Shown: positions 7,909 through 15,811, counted from the first letter of the stretch. The stretch is DNA of 22,726 nucleotides from Candidatus Competibacteraceae bacterium (GCA_003527885.1 DPWB01000347.1:1-22726); one strand, 5' to 3'. Made by a program: numbers and translations. The notes: a model not told the origin generated them from the letters alone.

Positions 7909-9683
7909 CCCACCGGTCCCAGCTCCAGCACGTAGCCCCCCACCACCAGCAGATCCTCCGGCTTGGCGGTGGTGGCGGTATCCGCGCCCGGACTCAACAC
8001 ATCCAGCAGATCGCCGGAAGGCGCCAACCGGTATGCCGGCATATTCTGGCTTTCCAGATGCACCCACCAGTCGTTGCGGCGCGCCTGCAACAGCAAATGA
8101 CGCCGCGACAGACCCAGGTATTCGGCATTGATGCCGGAGGCGCGAACCGAGGCCCCGCCCTCCCACCGCAAGGAGTGCGGGTCCGCCAGCAGGCGCGGCG
8201 CAAGGTCCGCCTCCGAGCCGCGCCCGAAGCTCACCGCCTTGTCGCAGGGTACCGGCAACGCCAGCGGCGCGGGCAACCGCACCCAGCCCAGGTAGTGCAG
8301 GTTCATCGGCGGCGGCGCGATGTACAGCGCCAGTTCCAGCTCCGCCAAGGGACTCCAAACCCCCGGCAAGGCCAGCGGCACCGACGAACCTTCCAGTTCG
8401 CCAAACACCCGATCCGTCTTGTCGACGCGCAGCCAAGCCACGGCTTTGGCTGGGCTACCCGAGGCCAGGCCGCCCGCCTGATTGAAACCGACCCGCCAAT
8501 CGCTGATCCCGGAGGCCGCGTAAGTCGACAATCGCTGCAAAGCCACGCCGGTCACCTGTACGGTGGTCGCCCGTTGCGGCACCCAGGTCAGTTGATCGAG
8601 TTCTTCCGGCTCCGAACCCGATGCCGTTACGTAAGCCGGCGCTGCCGGCGGCCCGACCTGGACTACCGGCGGCCCGACCTGGGCTACCGGCGGCCCGACC
8701 TGGGTCGGACTCGGTGGTTCCAGCCAAGTTTTGGGATTCAGGATCTCGTCGAAATCCACCGATAAACCCATCATCGGCTCGCGCCGGCCCCAGATGTCGG
8801 TGACCGGATAAGCGACATCCAGTTCGGTCTCCTCCAGCACCGCCAGCGGATCGGCCGCCACCAAACCCTCAAGCTGTTCGGGACGGGCGGGCGCGGCAAC
8901 GATCCGCCGCTCCGAAACCCGCAAGGCTTCCGCCATACCCGCCGTCCCCGGCGCCACCCGCAACCGCAAAGCTCGGCCGCGACGGTCGCGCACCACGAAC
9001 CCACCCTCGCCATCGTCAACCAGATTCAAACCGTTCGGCGGCTCCGAAAGCGCATCCACCTGGGTCGACGCACCGGAGCGCAACACCAGCAACACCGCCT
9101 CGCCGTTCATAAACGGCCAGCCCTCGACCGCGAAGCTGCTGGTGCGCCGGTCGGCGTTCAGCAGCGTCAGCCGCTGGCCCGCATAGATCGGACCCAGCTC
9201 CCGCCAATCGGTCTGGCCCTCGCCGGTCGCCTGGATCCGAAACAACGGAGAATCCGCGGCGGACGGCACATAAATCGCCCGCCCGAACAGAAATTGCACT
9301 TCGCCCGGCCGCAGGATCGGGTCCGCCTCCACCCGATAGCGGACCGTGGCGTTCTCGGCCAGCGCATGGCCCAACTGCCGCTCGTGCAAGCGGCGGAATT
9401 CCTGTAAGAGCGCTTCGCGGCCGCTGCCGTCATCCAGCCGGTCGTCCCGCAGATATTCCTTCTCGGGCAGGCGGACCACGATGTGGCTATAGCAGCTTTC
9501 CTTGCGCTGGCGGCCGAACGGCAGGCGCGGATAGCGCTTGAGCGCCTCCAGCAGAAAAACCCCTTCCTGTCCGCTCCGCATCCGCTCCCACAGCAGCGCG
9601 ACGTCGAAGACGTCCGACACTTTGCGCAAGGTCGCGCAAATCACATAATCGGACACGATCAGCGTATCAGAGTGGGTCGTCAT
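7905..9683 (-). CDS. FHA-domain protein
   Basis: This 592-residue protein is likely cytoplasmic, with no signal peptide or membrane helix. The C-terminal region (about 484-588) has the FHA signature: FGRG at 486-489, LSRRHL around Ser526-His529, a later Asn, and a closing VGGYVLELG strand. FHA domains bind phosphothreonine peptides. The N-terminal ~130 residues have a pattern recalling the FhaA N-terminal domain (a VRLPEKEY strand, a helix with a Leu/Glu/Arg pattern, then VRYRVEADPILRPGEVQF); this resemblance is only by eye. A linker near 327-346 has three QVGPP repeats. ATG9683 was chosen over an upstream in-frame start because GAGG lies 9 bases before it. It overlaps the end of the SEDS gene by 17 bases, so the two are coupled. 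It is the natural reader of the Ser/Thr kinase encoded at 13216. Confidence 0.8.
   Translation of the reverse strand: MTTHSDTLIVSDYVICATLRKVSDVFDVALLWERMRSGQEGVFLLEALKRYPRLPFGRQRKESCYSHIVVRLPEKEYLRDDRLDDGSGREALLQEFRRLHERQLGHALAENATVRYRVEADPILRPGEVQFLFGRAIYVPSAADSPLFRIQATGEGQTDWRELGPIYAGQRLTLLNADRRTSSFAVEGWPFMNGEAVLLVLRSGASTQVDALSEPPNGLNLVDDGEGGFVVRDRRGRALRLRVAPGTAGMAEALRVSERRIVAAPARPEQLEGLVAADPLAVLEETELDVAYPVTDIWGRREPMMGLSVDFDEILNPKTWLEPPSPTQVGPPVAQVGPPVVQVGPPAAPAYVTASGSEPEELDQLTWVPQRATTVQVTGVALQRLSTYAASGISDWRVGFNQAGGLASGSPAKAVAWLRVDKTDRVFGELEGSSVPLALPGVWSPLAELELALYIAPPPMNLHYLGWVRLPAPLALPVPCDKAVSFGRGSEADLAPRLLADPHSLRWEGGASVRASGINAEYLGLSRRHLLLQARRNDWWVHLESQNMPAYRLAPSGDLLDVLSPGADTATTAKPEDLLVVGGYVLELGPVG
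8647..8709. repeat. Three tandem 21-base repeats inside the FHA gene
   Basis: Units at 8647-8667, 8668-8688 and 8689-8709 each begin GGCGGCCCGACCTGG and differ at only a few bases near their ends. They encode the QVGPP repeats in the linker before the FHA half. The unit length is a multiple of three, so gain or loss of copies would keep the frame. Confidence 0.85.
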
Positions 9684-12051
9684 GGCTTCTTTCCTCGATC
9701 GCGACGGCCAAGGCCACAATCGGCAACACGAACAATACGAGATGGCTGCCGGCGGCGGACAACAGCGGCATCGGTTGTCCCATCACCGGCAAAAAACCTA
9801 AATTGGTGCCCCAGGACATCAGAAAATGGGCGGCGAGCAAGGCCGCGCCCCCGTACAGGGTAAAATAGAAAAACCCGCCCAAGGCCGCAGGCCACGAACG
9901 GCCCGTACCGAGACGCCGCAAGGCGCGGTTGGCGATCATTAGCAACAGCCCGATAAACACGGCCTGAATCCCCACTAGCACCAAACCTGCCAACCCGCCG
10001 TAACGGCTCAAAAAAAACGTCGGCGCGAAATCGCTTTCCACCACGGGAACGGCCATGACCCGCCCGTTGATAGCTTCGCGCCAGACCGTCCCTCGCCAGC
10101 CGCCCGCCCGGATCGCTTCCAGCGCCCGCCGTAGCTGGTAGCCGGCGTGAGGATAGAATTCCGGCGCGGCCCAAGCCCGAATCCGATCCGCCTGAAAATC
10201 CAGCGGCAACGCGTCCGGCCGATCGTGCAGCCCGCGCAGGCCCACCGCCAACAGCAGGATCAACGCGCCGAGCAGCAGCAAGCCCGACCACCGCCACCAC
10301 GGCAAGGGATGCGCGCGCAGATAAGCCCAGGCCAGCGCCACACCCCAACACAGCAACAGCACCAGGGGCGAAAAGTCATGTAAAAACAGCAGGGCGAAAC
10401 CACAGGCGACCACCAGCAAAATAAAAGGCCCGAGATAGCGCAACCAGGGCGCGGCCGCATCATAACTCCAACCGTGCAGCGGCGACTGACCGCGCAGCGC
10501 CAGGGCGTGAGCCGCCGCCGCCGCCAGCACCAGCTTGGTCGATTCAAAAGGCTGAAAACCCGCCCAGCCGCCTTCGTCGCCGGCGACGACTTGCGCCGCC
10601 AACAGCGCCAGCGACCCCGCGCCCAGCAGGCGCAATCCCCACCAGAGCCGGCGCTCGCCCGGCCAACCGGCCGGCCTTACCAGCTGCCAGCCGCTCTGCC
10701 CGACCCAGGCCAATCCGCCGAACGCACCGGCCAGCGCCGCCCCGCTGCCGCCATAACGCTGCCAGCCGGCTTCGCCGGAGCCGATGCCCAGTTGCAGCAG
10801 AGCCAGCAACCCACCACCCAGCAATAGGGTCACAACGGCCAGCAGGCCGACACTCCACGGCGACCGCACGGCCCCCAGCCAAACCAGCAGCACCGGCCAA
10901 GCGAGCAGATAAGGCCATAACAGAGGGACCGTCGCGACGTTCCAATGCATTTCGAGGCACGCGCCCGCCAGCGCCAGCCCCAGCGCGATCCGCAACCGGC
11001 GGTTGCCGGCTCGGGAACGCCGGCCCCATTCCCGCGCCGCCCACCATAATGAGCCAGGCGCCAGCGCCGCCAGCAGGAGCCCCAGCCACCCGGCGGGCGC
11101 TACTGGACCGGAAGACCACAACCACGTCAAACGGCCCCACTCCACCCTCACACCCGACGTCACCGGCGGCGGCGAATCGGCCAGCCAGCGCCGCGCGCCA
11201 GCCACCACCGCCAATTCCAGCGCCGGCGCGGTTTGCAGCACCGCATATTGGGTGCGACCGACGGTCAACCGATCCCCGACGCCCAGGGAAATCGAACGCT
11301 CCCATAACGACTCGGCCTCCGGGGTTCCCGCTGCCACGGTCACGGGCGTACCGTCCCGCCGCCCCGCCGCGCCCGAACCGAGCGCGAAACCGGTCGGCGT
11401 CGGTTCGATGACCACCGAATCCAGCGGCACTCCCGCCAATCCCAGCCGATCCGCGCAATACACGCCGCCGCCCAGCCGCAACGGCCGCCGAGCCAAAACC
11501 AGCGGCAAGCCCAGCTTTTCAAGACGGGCGCGCCAGCGGGTCCGCCAGTCGAGATGGCAAGGCGGCAGCAACCGACCGCCCCGGCGCAGGTCGAGGCCAT
11601 CGTAGTCCCAGCGTAACCCGCCACCCTGCAAGATCAGCCGTCCGGGTTCCGTGCCCAGCACCGCGAAGGTCTCGGTCCCCACCGCGAACGCAGCGCCCGC
11701 CGCCAGCGGCCACGACCGAACCGGCCGCGTATCGTATCGCCCGGAGCCCGAACGCCACCACACTTGCTTGGCGGACGAGAGATTCGCCAACCGCCAGCCG
11801 GTTCCCGCATCGCGCCGTAACACGATATGTTCGCGGTCGGCTTGAGACGCCCACAAGGTGTCGCGGCCCAACACCAGCGACTGGCCAGGCGCTAACTCCA
11901 CGGTCAGCAAGCGCGGTTCCAACCAGGCCGGCGCCTGAGAGACTGTCCAAACGACACCCAGCACCGGTAACGACCAGAGCGCCAACAACCACCACCGAAC
12001 GGCCAGACCCGATTTCCGGAAGCCATCGCCAACACCCGGGTGTCCGCTCAC
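9667..12051 (-). CDS. SEDS (FtsW/RodA-like) membrane protein with extended N-terminal region
   Basis: This 794-residue polytopic protein begins with TM1 at about 18-38. Residues about 45-300 form a soluble region with at least one FHA-like stretch (LVLGRD at 59-64, closing FAVGTETFAVL). From about 318 to 785 there are many membrane helices with degenerate SEDS landmarks: FQPFESTKL (499-507), LHDFSP (557-562), GYQLRRALEAI then AGGW (637-652), VESDF (671-675) and LPVMGQPMPLLS (754-765). SEDS proteins polymerise peptidoglycan glycan; Asp674 aligns by motif with the catalytic Asp of RodA. GTG12051 is chosen: GGGAG at 12059-12063 lies 7 bases upstream and the start overlaps the preceding stop by 4 bases (GTGA). 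No partner penicillin-binding protein gene is present in the window. SEDS membership is likely; activity is unproven. Confidence 0.78.
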   Translation of the reverse strand: MSGHPGVGDGFRKSGLAVRWWLLALWSLPVLGVVWTVSQAPAWLEPRLLTVELAPGQSLVLGRDTLWASQADREHIVLRRDAGTGWRLANLSSAKQVWWRSGSGRYDTRPVRSWPLAAGAAFAVGTETFAVLGTEPGRLILQGGGLRWDYDGLDLRRGGRLLPPCHLDWRTRWRARLEKLGLPLVLARRPLRLGGGVYCADRLGLAGVPLDSVVIEPTPTGFALGSGAAGRRDGTPVTVAAGTPEAESLWERSISLGVGDRLTVGRTQYAVLQTAPALELAVVAGARRWLADSPPPVTSGVRVEWGRLTWLWSSGPVAPAGWLGLLLAALAPGSLWWAAREWGRRSRAGNRRLRIALGLALAGACLEMHWNVATVPLLWPYLLAWPVLLVWLGAVRSPWSVGLLAVVTLLLGGGLLALLQLGIGSGEAGWQRYGGSGAALAGAFGGLAWVGQSGWQLVRPAGWPGERRLWWGLRLLGAGSLALLAAQVVAGDEGGWAGFQPFESTKLVLAAAAAHALALRGQSPLHGWSYDAAAPWLRYLGPFILLVVACGFALLFLHDFSPLVLLLCWGVALAWAYLRAHPLPWWRWSGLLLLGALILLLAVGLRGLHDRPDALPLDFQADRIRAWAAPEFYPHAGYQLRRALEAIRAGGWRGTVWREAINGRVMAVPVVESDFAPTFFLSRYGGLAGLVLVGIQAVFIGLLLMIANRALRRLGTGRSWPAALGGFFYFTLYGGAALLAAHFLMSWGTNLGFLPVMGQPMPLLSAAGSHLVLFVLPIVALAVAIEERSHDDPL

Positions 12052-13130
12052 GCTCGCTCTCCCGCCGAACCGGATCGGTCGGCCGGCGGTACCGCCTCCA
12101 CAGCACTGTCGGCCGGCCAAACGGATAGCGGTCCCACCGGCCGCGGTCGCCACAGCACACCCGCTTCTCCCGGTTCTCCTCGCCATAGCAAGCGTCCCCC
12201 TTCCCGCCGGATCGGGCTGACCTCCTGAGCGCTGAACTCCGGGAACGCCATGGCTGGCAGCGGCAAGCCACTGACCGTCAGTTCGCTGGCGCCGGCCCGC
12301 CATTCCAGCGTCAGCCGGTGCGCCACCGCCTCGGGTTCCGCGCACGACGAACCGCCCGCACACAGCGGCTCGCTGGCCACCACCGTCGCTCCCTCGACCG
12401 CCGGGGCCGCGCCGACCAACAACAATTCCAGGGGTTCTCCGGTTTGCACCGGGCGGGCCGGCGTCAGCCGAAACCGCACCGGCGGACGCCCTTCGACCGC
12501 CGGCCAGCGCGTCACCCACTGCCAGGGTTGCCAGTTTCCGGGGGTCTCGGCCAAGAACCGGTCGATCGATGGGGGCAGGGTCACCGCCAGCGCCAGCGCC
12601 GCTCCACCCCAATTCGCTCGCCAACGGCCCGTCAGGCCGGAATCGGATCGCCAGCGGATCGCCGCCAGCAATTGGTGGGCGTTGAAGTCCTCGACCTGCT
12701 GGCGCACGTAACGGCCGGTCGCGCTGAAATGCAACATCCGATGCAGCCGCTGGCTATCCTCGTTCCAGGCTCCGGCCAACCAATCCACGGCCCCTGAATG
12801 CGGCGCCAGCAACTCCGGATGCTCCCGCGCATAGGTTTGGCGCAGCGGCAAATCGGCCGGAGCCACCATGATCCGCCCGTCTGTTTCCGGCCGCAGCAAT
12901 CCAGCCGCCAACGCTCGAGCGAACAGTTTGGCATCCTCCTGGCGAGACGGTGGGCTTGCCGGCGCGGCGAGCGCGACGGCGGTCGGCCTTGCGTAGATGG
13001 CGGCCAAGCGCCACTGTAACAACCCGATGCTCGCCGCGGCGAACACCACCATCATCGACAATCCGCCCCACCGCCGCCGGCCCGAACGATTCAGCTTGGG
13101 TATGGCTTTCATGGTGGAAAATAATGACAC
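12048..13130 (-). CDS. Unrecognised single-pass membrane protein, first gene of the SEDS-FHA operon
   Basis: This 360-residue protein has a short basic cytoplasmic N-terminus, one TM helix at about 24-43, and an extracytoplasmic remainder. That remainder appears helical near 60-160 (WLAGAWNEDS, LHRMLHFSA, RQQVEDFNAHQLL) and then beta-rich near 200-330, perhaps Ig-like. It contains a CAGGSSC pair that could form a disulfide. I do not recognise the family, and there is no transpeptidase SxxK or KTG motif. The start is uncertain: GTG13130 or ATG13112, neither with a good Shine-Dalgarno. The stop overlaps the SEDS start by 4 bases. Its position, where a class B PBP would partner RodA or FtsW, suggests a partner or regulator of the SEDS protein; this is inference. 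Confidence 0.75.
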   Translation of the reverse strand: MSLFSTMKAIPKLNRSGRRRWGGLSMMVVFAAASIGLLQWRLAAIYARPTAVALAAPASPPSRQEDAKLFARALAAGLLRPETDGRIMVAPADLPLRQTYAREHPELLAPHSGAVDWLAGAWNEDSQRLHRMLHFSATGRYVRQQVEDFNAHQLLAAIRWRSDSGLTGRWRANWGGAALALAVTLPPSIDRFLAETPGNWQPWQWVTRWPAVEGRPPVRFRLTPARPVQTGEPLELLLVGAAPAVEGATVVASEPLCAGGSSCAEPEAVAHRLTLEWRAGASELTVSGLPLPAMAFPEFSAQEVSPIRREGGRLLWRGEPGEAGVLWRPRPVGPLSVWPADSAVEAVPPADRSGSAGERA

Positions 13131-13133
13131 AAT

Positions 13134-13145
13134 AGCGAAATCGCT
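13134..13145. promoter_or_regulatory. Inverted repeat AGCGA-AA-TCGCT in the divergent control region
   Basis: Perfect 5-base arms around AA lie immediately upstream of the GTG13130 start and touch the -35 box of the kinase promoter candidate. It could be an operator or a leader hairpin. It is short, so chance is possible. Confidence 0.35.
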
Positions 13146-13173
13146 TGACCCCGCCTGCGGGGATTAGTTTACT
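13145..13173 (+). promoter_or_regulatory. Candidate sigma-70 promoter for the Ser/Thr kinase gene
   Basis: TTGACC at 13145-13150 matches the -35 consensus at five of six positions. After a 17-base spacer, TTTACT at 13168-13173 matches the -10 at four of six. Transcription would begin near 13180, about 35 bases before the kinase ATG. The spacer contains the palindrome at 13149-13162, so a repressor bound there would block this promoter. Confidence 0.5.
13149..13162. promoter_or_regulatory. GC palindrome CCCCGC-CT-GCGGGG, possible operator
   Basis: Two perfect 6-base arms around a CT centre lie exactly in the spacer of the candidate kinase promoter and between the two divergent genes. Its position suits an operator controlling both directions; a chance GC-rich repeat is the alternative. 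Confidence 0.4.
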
Positions 13174-13215
13174 GAGACAACGCCTTCCGAGGACGGCAGC
13201 CCGGAGAACCCAATC

Positions 13216-15777
13216 ATGCAAAACGGTGAACGGATCGTGGTTGCGGGCCGCGAATACCGGCTCGGTCCCGTGCTGTCCAGCGGCGCCGGCAGCTACGGCC
13301 AAGTGTGGGCCGCCGTCGATCCCTCCGGGCGCGCCGTCGCTCTGAAAATCATCAACACCGAGGCCATGTCGCAGGCCGACCCCAGCCTCCACGGCCACTG
13401 GCGCGCGCACTTGGAACGCGAGATCAGTTTTCTGGATGGTTTGGCTCCCCAACAGTCCCGGCACATCGTCACCTTGATCGCACACGACCAAGTGGACGGC
13501 CAACCGGTGCTGGTGTTGGAACGGATGCAGGCCAACCTCGGACAATGGCTGGCGCAATCGCGACGCAATGGCGATCTTCCGCCCGATCTACCCTCCATCC
13601 TCGATTGGACCGAACAAATTCTGGATGGCTTGGAGGTCGTCCACCACGCCGGCTTCGTGTATCGCGACCTTAAATTTAGCAACATTCTGGTCGGCGAGCA
13701 GGGCGCTGTTCTCAAGTTGGCCGATTTCGGTTCGCTGAAGCGGGAAGATGGCGATAGCACCCGCTCTTTTATCGGCACCCCCGCCACCATGGCGCCGGAA
13801 CAACTGCTCCCGGTTCGCCGCGGCGCCCAGGGCTGCGAATACGCCGTCGATTTTCGCGCCGACTACTACGCCTTGGGGCTGCTGTTGTTCGCGTTGATCA
13901 CCGCGCAGCCGACCACCGCCGCCCAGCGCCGGCTAGGTCAACTGTTGGCCCTGCACGGCCAGGAGGGAGCCGGCCAGCACCGTGAGAGCCTGGGCGGTTT
14001 GAGCGATGGCGAACGGGAGCAAGTGCGGCGCTCCATCGAATTCTGGACCGTACCGGTCCGCGCCGCGCGAGCACGAAATGAAGCGCCACCGCTGTTGATC
14101 GGCCTGCTCGACCGGTTACTGGCGCGCGACCCCGCCGCTCGGCCCGCCTCCAGCGCGGCCATCCGGGCGATCTTGGACGCGGTGCGCGCCACGCAGCCCG
14201 ACGCGCTGAACGTGCCGGATGACCTGACCTCGCCGCCTGACACGCCACCGAACCGGCATCCCCGCCGCGCCGGTCCCTCGGGCCGATCTCGGTCACGTCG
14301 AGTCATGGGTTTGCTCGCGCTGTCCGGGCTGGCGGCCGCCTTGGCCCTGGCTGTCGTGATCCGGCCCGGCCAACTCGCGCAACCCGAACCACCCGATGCG
14401 GCCCTCACCACGCCAGAGTCTCCCGCCGCGCCCGACCGGCCAAACCCGGTAGCGGTCTCGACCGTCCCAGAGTTCAAGGCTCCCCCAGCCGCCGCTCCAG
14501 CAGCGCCACCCGAACCGCCGTCCGCGCCCGCCCCGTCCGAAGCCGAGTGGGCTGCCGCTTCTCAATCCGCTCCCACGCCTCCGGCGCAACCGCCGCTGGC
14601 CGAGGAGACAGGGACGGATGGGGCGACCGAGGCGATGCGGGAGCACCGACCCGCAGCCATCACGGCCTCATCCCCCGAAGCTTCTCAAAACACCGCCGTT
14701 GAAACCGCGCCCGCGCCTGCGGCGGAACCCGCCCCGCCGGCGGCCGGTGAGCCCATCGCCGAATCCGCGCCGCAAGCCGAACCCGATTCACTCCCGCCGA
14801 AAGCCGGGCCAGGGACCATCGTGCATGGCATACCCAAACCCAAACCTTCCCCACGAGCGCGGTTCGCTGCCCCGCCAAAAACCAGCACTGCTCCCCTCGT
14901 GGCGGAAAAGCCGATACCGCCCAATCCGGCGACCGCGCTTAAGAAAGCGACGAGCTGGCACCGCGCAACAGCGGCCCCCGCCAAGAGCGAGCCGACCGAA
15001 CCGGCTGAAAAGAGCGTCAGAGTATCGTCGCCCGTCGCCGTCCCCGCCAGCGTTTCACCCATCGCTCCAGCCCCGGCGAAAATCGCTCCCGCCGTGAAAG
15101 TGGCTCCTAAGTCGGCGGATCGTCCGCCGGCGACCGCCCGGCCGTCGCTTCCTCCCGAAAAAATCACGGTCGGGCAGCGCTCTCGCCAGATCACCTCTCC
15201 AGTCGCGCACGGACGCGCCACGCCACAAGCGCTTGCGGCGCGTCCGCCAGCCTCCCGAGCCGCTCACCCGCCGAGCCCGAGCCCGAGCCCCACCGCTTTG
15301 CCGCCCATCGAGTTGGTCAGTCACGCCGATGGCGCCAGGATCCCGGCATCCTCCGGCCAACCGCCGTTGGAGCTAGTCAGCCGCGCCACCGCGGCCTCCG
15401 CGGATCCTGCGGCGCGCGTCAAGCCGGCTATCGAATTGGTCGGTCGACCCACACCTCCACCGGCGACAACGGTGGCCCGACCGGTTCCAGCGCTTTCATC
15501 GGCCGCCGCCTTGCGCTCTCGGAATACAGTAGCCGCCGCTCGCAAGGAGAGCGGACGCCCGGTAACCGGCATCCGTCGTGACGCTGAAAATTTCGGGAAC
15601 TGGGTGGGCCGTACCAGCGCCTCGGTGGGAACCGAAATCCAGCGCGGTCTCGACAGCGTCAATCAAGCGCTCGGCGGCTTGGCCGGCCCTTGCCTCAAAG
15701 CCAACGGTTGCGGGGCCCAACAGGTGCAGCGCCGCGACCGTTGGTCGCGCTCCAGTCAAGGCGCCGCTCCCCGCTAG
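13216..15777 (+). CDS. Eukaryotic-like Ser/Thr protein kinase, membrane-anchored
   Basis: This 853-residue protein has a cytoplasmic Hanks-type kinase domain (about 14-320): a Gly-rich loop SSGAGSYGQV, catalytic Lys44 in VALKII, YRDLKFSN (Asp151, Lys153, Asn156), DFG at 170-172, MAPEQ at 192-196 and Asp216. The HRD motif is YRD here, and all catalytic residues are present. A Pro/Arg linker leads to one TM helix at 363-382. The ~470-residue outer part is Pro/Ala-rich, with three ELV repeats (about 696-745) and a more complex C-terminal end (about 785-853) with two Cys. No PASTA repeats are seen. ATG13216 has GGAG at 13203-13206. It diverges from the unknown-SEDS-FHA trio; the FHA protein is the obvious phosphothreonine reader. 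Substrates are unknown. Confidence 0.92.
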   Translation: MQNGERIVVAGREYRLGPVLSSGAGSYGQVWAAVDPSGRAVALKIINTEAMSQADPSLHGHWRAHLEREISFLDGLAPQQSRHIVTLIAHDQVDGQPVLVLERMQANLGQWLAQSRRNGDLPPDLPSILDWTEQILDGLEVVHHAGFVYRDLKFSNILVGEQGAVLKLADFGSLKREDGDSTRSFIGTPATMAPEQLLPVRRGAQGCEYAVDFRADYYALGLLLFALITAQPTTAAQRRLGQLLALHGQEGAGQHRESLGGLSDGEREQVRRSIEFWTVPVRAARARNEAPPLLIGLLDRLLARDPAARPASSAAIRAILDAVRATQPDALNVPDDLTSPPDTPPNRHPRRAGPSGRSRSRRVMGLLALSGLAAALALAVVIRPGQLAQPEPPDAALTTPESPAAPDRPNPVAVSTVPEFKAPPAAAPAAPPEPPSAPAPSEAEWAAASQSAPTPPAQPPLAEETGTDGATEAMREHRPAAITASSPEASQNTAVETAPAPAAEPAPPAAGEPIAESAPQAEPDSLPPKAGPGTIVHGIPKPKPSPRARFAAPPKTSTAPLVAEKPIPPNPATALKKATSWHRATAAPAKSEPTEPAEKSVRVSSPVAVPASVSPIAPAPAKIAPAVKVAPKSADRPPATARPSLPPEKITVGQRSRQITSPVAHGRATPQALAARPPASRAAHPPSPSPSPTALPPIELVSHADGARIPASSGQPPLELVSRATAASADPAARVKPAIELVGRPTPPPATTVARPVPALSSAAALRSRNTVAAARKESGRPVTGIRRDAENFGNWVGRTSASVGTEIQRGLDSVNQALGGLAGPCLKANGCGAQQVQRRDRWSRSSQGAAPR
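15301..15450 (+). repeat. Three ELV-motif repeats in the kinase outer tail
   Basis: Residues 696-703 (PPIELVSH), 716-723 (PPLELVSR) and 737-744 (PAIELVGR) recur with a spacing of 20-21 residues. They stand out from the surrounding Pro/Ala-rich sequence, and the codons differ between copies, so the repeat seems maintained at protein level. They may be short binding motifs outside the membrane. Confidence 0.7.
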
Positions 15778-15780
15778 GCA

Positions 15781-15807
15781 CCCTTTTGAGGGCCGAGTTC
15801 GCTCGGC
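15781..15807. terminator. Hairpin between convergent kinase and lpxB genes
   Basis: GCCGAG-TTCG-CTCGGC at 15792-15807 is a perfect 6-base stem with a TTCG tetraloop. It lies in the only 34-base gap between two convergent genes. A second, overlapping CCCT-TTTG-AGGG stem is at 15781-15792. There is no good T-tract on either strand, so an intrinsic terminator is plausible but not certain. Confidence 0.4.
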
Positions 15808-15811
15808 ACCC

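Noticed and set aside
12052..12624. Upstream extension of the SEDS gene by 191 codons
   Set aside because: The extension lies out of frame within the 12048-13130 gene and is Gly/Arg-rich shadow sequence. GTG12051 has a good Shine-Dalgarno and a 4-base overlap.
12048..13130. Penicillin-binding protein (PbpA-like) as partner of the SEDS protein
   Set aside because: No SxxK, SxN or KTG motifs and too short for a class B PBP, so the gene is left as unrecognised.
14400..15300. Possible frameshift or non-coding filler in the low-complexity part of the kinase gene
   Set aside because: The frame stays open across the whole tail, resumes normal-complexity sequence at the C-terminus, and the composition is consistent with an extracytoplasmic Pro/Ala linker.
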